From contig CP158568.1 of assembly GCA_040269895.1 (NCBI GenBank), positions 62,001-126,000 of the forward strand: 64,000 nucleotides of DNA, written 5' to 3'. This DNA is from Ancalomicrobiaceae bacterium S20 (GTDB lineage: Bacteria > Pseudomonadota > Alphaproteobacteria > Rhizobiales > Ancalomicrobiaceae). Below the pieces are notes generated by a model. The model worked only from the letters and a program-made list of their open reading frames with translations, had not been told where the DNA came from and did not search any database. Both the position numbers and the translations under genes were made by a program. Of the stretch, positions 61,311 through 64,000 are shown piece by piece; within the stretch, counting starts at the first letter, position 1, and each line of letters begins with the position of its first letter.

Positions 61311-62240
61311 TCAGGCGCCGCGCGCTCTTTCGGGTGCGTCCGTGCCGCGCAACCGGCGCCGGAGCGCCCGCGCGAGCCGGCCGTCGATCGCGACGAGGCC
61401 GGCGGTGATCAGGACGACGCCAACGAGATGCTGCAGCGCCAGTCTTTCGCCGAGGACGAGCGCACCCATCAGAATCGCGCTCGGCGGGATCATCAGCGTC
61501 ACGAGCATGACGTTGGTCGCGCCGGCGATGGTGAGGACGCGGAAGAAGATCACATAGGCGATCGCCGTCGAGGTCACGGCGAGCATCAGGATGCTCGCCA
61601 CGGCGGCCGAACTCGGCACCGGCAGCGTCCAGGGGCGATCGACCAGCAGCATGGCCGGCAGGAGGATCAGGGCCGAAGCGGTGAGCTGGCCCGCGGCGGT
61701 GGCGATCGGCGGCCGGCCGCGGAAGCGCCGGCTCCAGAGCGCAGCGAAGCCGTAGCAGAGGCAGGCGCCGAGGCAGGCGAGTTCGCCGGCGATATGGTCG
61801 CCGAGGCCGGCGAGCGCATCGACGCCCATCATCACGGCGACGCCGACGATGCCGAGCAGCACACCGGCGACGCGGTTCGGGGTCGCCTTGTCGTCGGTCG
61901 TGAACAGATGGGCGATGATCACGCCGAAGATCGGCGTCGTGGCGTTGAGGATCGAGGCGAGACCGGTGCCGACCGTCTTCTGACCCCAGACGATCAGCAC
62001 GAAGGGGATCGCGTTGTTGAGCAGACCCATCACCAGGAAGTCGATCGCCGCGCGCCGGTCGCGTGGGATCCGGATCCGCAGTGCGATCGCCACCGCGAGC
62101 AGGATGGCCGCGCCGATCGCGATGCGGAAGAACACCACCGTGATCGGCGGCACTTCGACCACGACGATGCGATTGAACAGGAAGGTGCTGCCCCAGATGA
62201 TCGACAGGACGGTCATCAGGGCCCAGGCGATCAGCGGCAT
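61311..62240 (-). CDS. EamA-family (DMT) transporter
   Basis: This 309-residue inner-membrane protein has ten hydrophobic helices in two EamA repeats. It starts MPLIAWALMTVLSIIWGSTF, the usual first helix, and the second repeat has LMLAVTSTAIAYVIFFRVLT and PPSAILMGALVLGER. DMT proteins export or import small metabolites such as amino acids. The substrate is unknown. A second EamA gene lies upstream on the same strand, 140 bases away. Confidence 0.9.
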   Translation of the reverse strand: MPLIAWALMTVLSIIWGSTFLFNRIVVVEVPPITVVFFRIAIGAAILLAVAIALRIRIPRDRRAAIDFLVMGLLNNAIPFVLIVWGQKTVGTGLASILNATTPIFGVIIAHLFTTDDKATPNRVAGVLLGIVGVAVMMGVDALAGLGDHIAGELACLGACLCYGFAALWSRRFRGRPPIATAAGQLTASALILLPAMLLVDRPWTLPVPSSAAVASILMLAVTSTAIAYVIFFRVLTIAGATNVMLVTLMIPPSAILMGALVLGERLALQHLVGVVLITAGLVAIDGRLARALRRRLRGTDAPERARGA

Positions 62241-62380
62241 GACGTTCTCCGTGTGTTCTCGCGGTTATGCCATCCGCCCCGCGTCGCCGCCACCCGTTTT
62301 GCGACATGCGCCGCGAAAGAGGCGGACGGCGGCCTCGCCCCGTCCCGAGATCGTCCGGCCGCTGCGCGGCGTCCGGGTGC

Positions 62381-63286
62381 TCAGGCGCGCTGCACCCAGA
62401 CGATGCCGCCGATGACCAGCACCAGCCCGGCGGCGTGATACCAGCCGAAGGGTTCGCCGAGCAGCGCGACGGCGAAGGCGGCGCCGAATACGGGCACCAG
62501 ATTGGCGAAGACGCCGGCACGGGCGGGCCCGATCAGCGTGACGCCGCGCATGTAGAACAGTTGCGAGATGAAGGAGGGGAACAGCGCGATGAAGGCGAGC
62601 ACGGCCCAGCCTTTCGGCGTCGGCCATTGCAGCGTGCCCTCGAAGGCCTCGATCGCGACGAGAGGGACGGAGGTCAGGCAGGCGAACCCCGCCATGGCGG
62701 CGAAGATTCCGATGCCCGATGCCTCCGGCCGCCGCGTCAGCGCGATCGTATAGAGCGCGTAGCCGAAGCAGGCGGCGAGGATCATCAGGTCGCCGATGTT
62801 GAAGGTCAGGTGGCGGATGACCGCGAGGTCGCCGCGACCGGCGACGATCAGCACGCCGGCGAGCGTCGCCGCCATGCCCAGCGCATGACCGAGCCGGATG
62901 CGGGTGCCATGCAGCACGGCGGAGATGACGAAGACGAAGACAGGGATCGCGCCCTGCAGGATCGCGAGATTGACCGCGGTCGTGTAATGGGCCGCTAGGT
63001 AGAACATGGCGTTGAAGCCGGTGTAGCCGCCGGCGCCCATCAGTGCGAAATAGGGCAGGCGCTGGCGCAGCACCGGCCAGTCGGCGACGAGGCGGTCGCG
63101 GTAGAACAGCGCCAGGATCGCGACCACCATGATCCAGCGCAGGAAGGTCAGCGCCATCGGCGACACTTCGCCGACCGCGAGGCGGCCTGCGTTGGTGTTG
63201 GCGCCCCACATGGCGGCAGTCAGCGTCAGAAGCACATAGGCGTTCTGGTAGAGCCCGCGCGGCGCCGGCTCGGCGTTGGTGGTCAT
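62381..63286 (-). CDS. EamA-family (DMT) transporter, second gene
   Basis: This 301-residue protein also has ten helices: LLTLTAAMWGANTNAGRLAV at the start, LTFLRWIMVVAILALFY and ALFPSFISQLFYMRGVTLIG, the last being the repeat-two signature. Start MTTNAEPAPRG is preferred over a start 29 codons earlier, because it follows GGGAC and fits family length. It is only distantly similar to the adjacent EamA protein, so the two are not a recent duplication. Confidence 0.9.
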   Translation of the reverse strand: MTTNAEPAPRGLYQNAYVLLTLTAAMWGANTNAGRLAVGEVSPMALTFLRWIMVVAILALFYRDRLVADWPVLRQRLPYFALMGAGGYTGFNAMFYLAAHYTTAVNLAILQGAIPVFVFVISAVLHGTRIRLGHALGMAATLAGVLIVAGRGDLAVIRHLTFNIGDLMILAACFGYALYTIALTRRPEASGIGIFAAMAGFACLTSVPLVAIEAFEGTLQWPTPKGWAVLAFIALFPSFISQLFYMRGVTLIGPARAGVFANLVPVFGAAFAVALLGEPFGWYHAAGLVLVIGGIVWVQRA

Positions 63287-63403
63287 CTGTCCCGGCGTTT
63301 CCTCTTGTGGTTCTCCGAGACAAAGGCGGCAGCCGGGGCGAAAGTAAAGGTCGGGGCGGCGCAGGACCGTCATGCGCGCCGCCTCCGGAACTCTGCCGGG
63401 GCC

Positions 63404-64000
63404 TCAGTCGAAGGCGGGAAGCGCGAAGCGGTCTTCGGCGGCGAGCGTCACGCGATTGCGGCCGCCGGTCTTGGAGACGTAGAGCGCGACATCGGCGCGC
63501 TTCAGGGCGTGTGCGACCGGCTCGCCCGGCCGCAGCAGCGTCAGGCCGAGGCTGATCGTCACACGCAGTTCGGGATGCGCGGGCACCAGTTCGGCCGCCG
63601 CGACGGCGGCGCGCAACGCATCCGCAGCCTCCTCGGCCGCGGCGAGGCTGGAGCCGTCCAGAACGATCGCGAATTCCTCACCCCCGAGGCGGCCGACCAG
63701 ACGGCCCCGGTTGCGGGCGACCGCGCACAGGCTGCGCAACACGACGTCGCCGACGTCGTGGCCCCAAGTGTCGTTGATGCGCTTGAAATAGTCGACGTCG
63801 AAGATCGCGATCGCGTGGCGGGGGGCCCTCTCTTCGATCAGGCGGTTGAGACGTCCGAAAAAGGCACGGCGGTTCAGCGTCTCTGTCAGCGAATCGATCG
63901 TCGCCGTGCGGACCAGCTCACGCTTGAAGTTCATCAGACGCTCGGCGGAGCGGAGACGGGCGAACAGCTCGATCTTGCGGAGCGGCTTGCTCAGGAAGTC
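63404..64000 (-). CDS. response regulator with GGDEF diguanylate cyclase domain (partial)
   Basis: The gene runs off the right edge. The visible 198 codons begin with the end of a receiver domain (DFLSKPLRKIELFARLRSAE), a coiled linker, and then a complete GGDEF domain: DSLTETLNRRAFFGRLNRLI, IAIFDVDYFKRINDTWGHDV, the active site GRLGGEEFAIVL and a final ADVALYVSKTGGRNRV. It should make cyclic di-GMP. The inhibitory RxxD site is absent (NRGR at that position), so product inhibition is not expected. The layout resembles PleD. Confidence 0.9.
   Translation of the reverse strand, partial: DFLSKPLRKIELFARLRSAERLMNFKRELVRTATIDSLTETLNRRAFFGRLNRLIEERAPRHAIAIFDVDYFKRINDTWGHDVGDVVLRSLCAVARNRGRLVGRLGGEEFAIVLDGSSLAAAEEAADALRAAVAAAELVPAHPELRVTISLGLTLLRPGEPVAHALKRADVALYVSKTGGRNRVTLAAEDRFALPAFD

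Overview
The window is a high-GC chromosomal segment of an alphaproteobacterium, most likely of the order Hyphomicrobiales (Rhizobiales). The evidence is a three-subunit transhydrogenase (pntAA/pntAB/pntB) with an aa3-oxidase subunit IV gene upstream, a DUF1465/RcdA cell-cycle protein, Omp25-like beta-barrel genes, a CtrA-type TTAA-N7-TTAA box, the order zapA - 6S RNA - 5-formyl-THF cyclo-ligase, and the order ruvCAB - ybgC - tolQRAB - pal - cpoB - tilS - ftsH - glmM. I cannot name the species. I saw no tRNA, rRNA, CRISPR, transposase, integrase or phage gene; nearly everything is core metabolism, envelope or DNA repair.

Layout. 1-3.8 kb: the end of a TPR-like gene, an AT-richer orphan membrane protein, and a polar amino-acid ABC importer. 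3.8-7.3 kb: transhydrogenase operon and an aa3-oxidase small subunit. 7.4-12.5 kb: an ABC1/UbiB kinase-like protein, an AbrB-Doc toxin-antitoxin pair with a large palindromic operator, a heme-dependent N-demethylase-like protein and oligoendopeptidase F. 12.8-21.4 kb: a sigma-54 response regulator, an L,D-transpeptidase, an ABC exporter, ribosomal protein L31 with a structured leader, YchJ, RcdA, and a candidate minus-strand small RNA. 21.4-27.5 kb: a small unknown protein, a GNAT enzyme, a MotB/MotA-like envelope pair, inositol monophosphatase, a Sel1-repeat protein and thiamine phosphate synthase. 27.7-30.7 kb: gap and pgk, with a zinc-ribbon gene and a coiled-coil membrane gene between them in one overlapping operon. 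31.3-35.6 kb: DUF4164, zapA, an Lrp regulator divergent from a PLP lyase, 6S RNA, 5-FCL and a YmdB-like phosphoesterase. 35.6-43.3 kb: VOC protein, YebC, TauE, ruvCA, then a 2.9-kb insertion (Uma2 remnant, YqjI-like PadR regulator, palindromic repeats, FAD oxidoreductase), then ruvB. 43.4-55.8 kb: the Tol-Pal cluster, with an extra secreted TolA-domain-III paralogue, then tilS, ftsH and glmM. 56-64 kb: two Omp25-like porins, serC-serA with a structured leader, two EamA transporters and the end of a response-regulator diguanylate cyclase.

How the parts work together. The Tol-Pal genes, YbgC, CpoB, L,D-transpeptidase, GlmM, the MotA/MotB-like pair and the porins all serve envelope building and constriction. 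RcdA, ZapA and the CtrA box point to cell-cycle-coupled expression. serC-serA branches from the gap/pgk glycolytic steps, and the transhydrogenase balances NADPH.

Caution. Five genes (L,D-transpeptidase, Sel1 protein, pgk, cpoB, tilS) are each split by one frame change inside a GC-rich tract although both halves look intact. As pgk and tilS are normally essential, base-calling or assembly indels are more likely than real gene loss.
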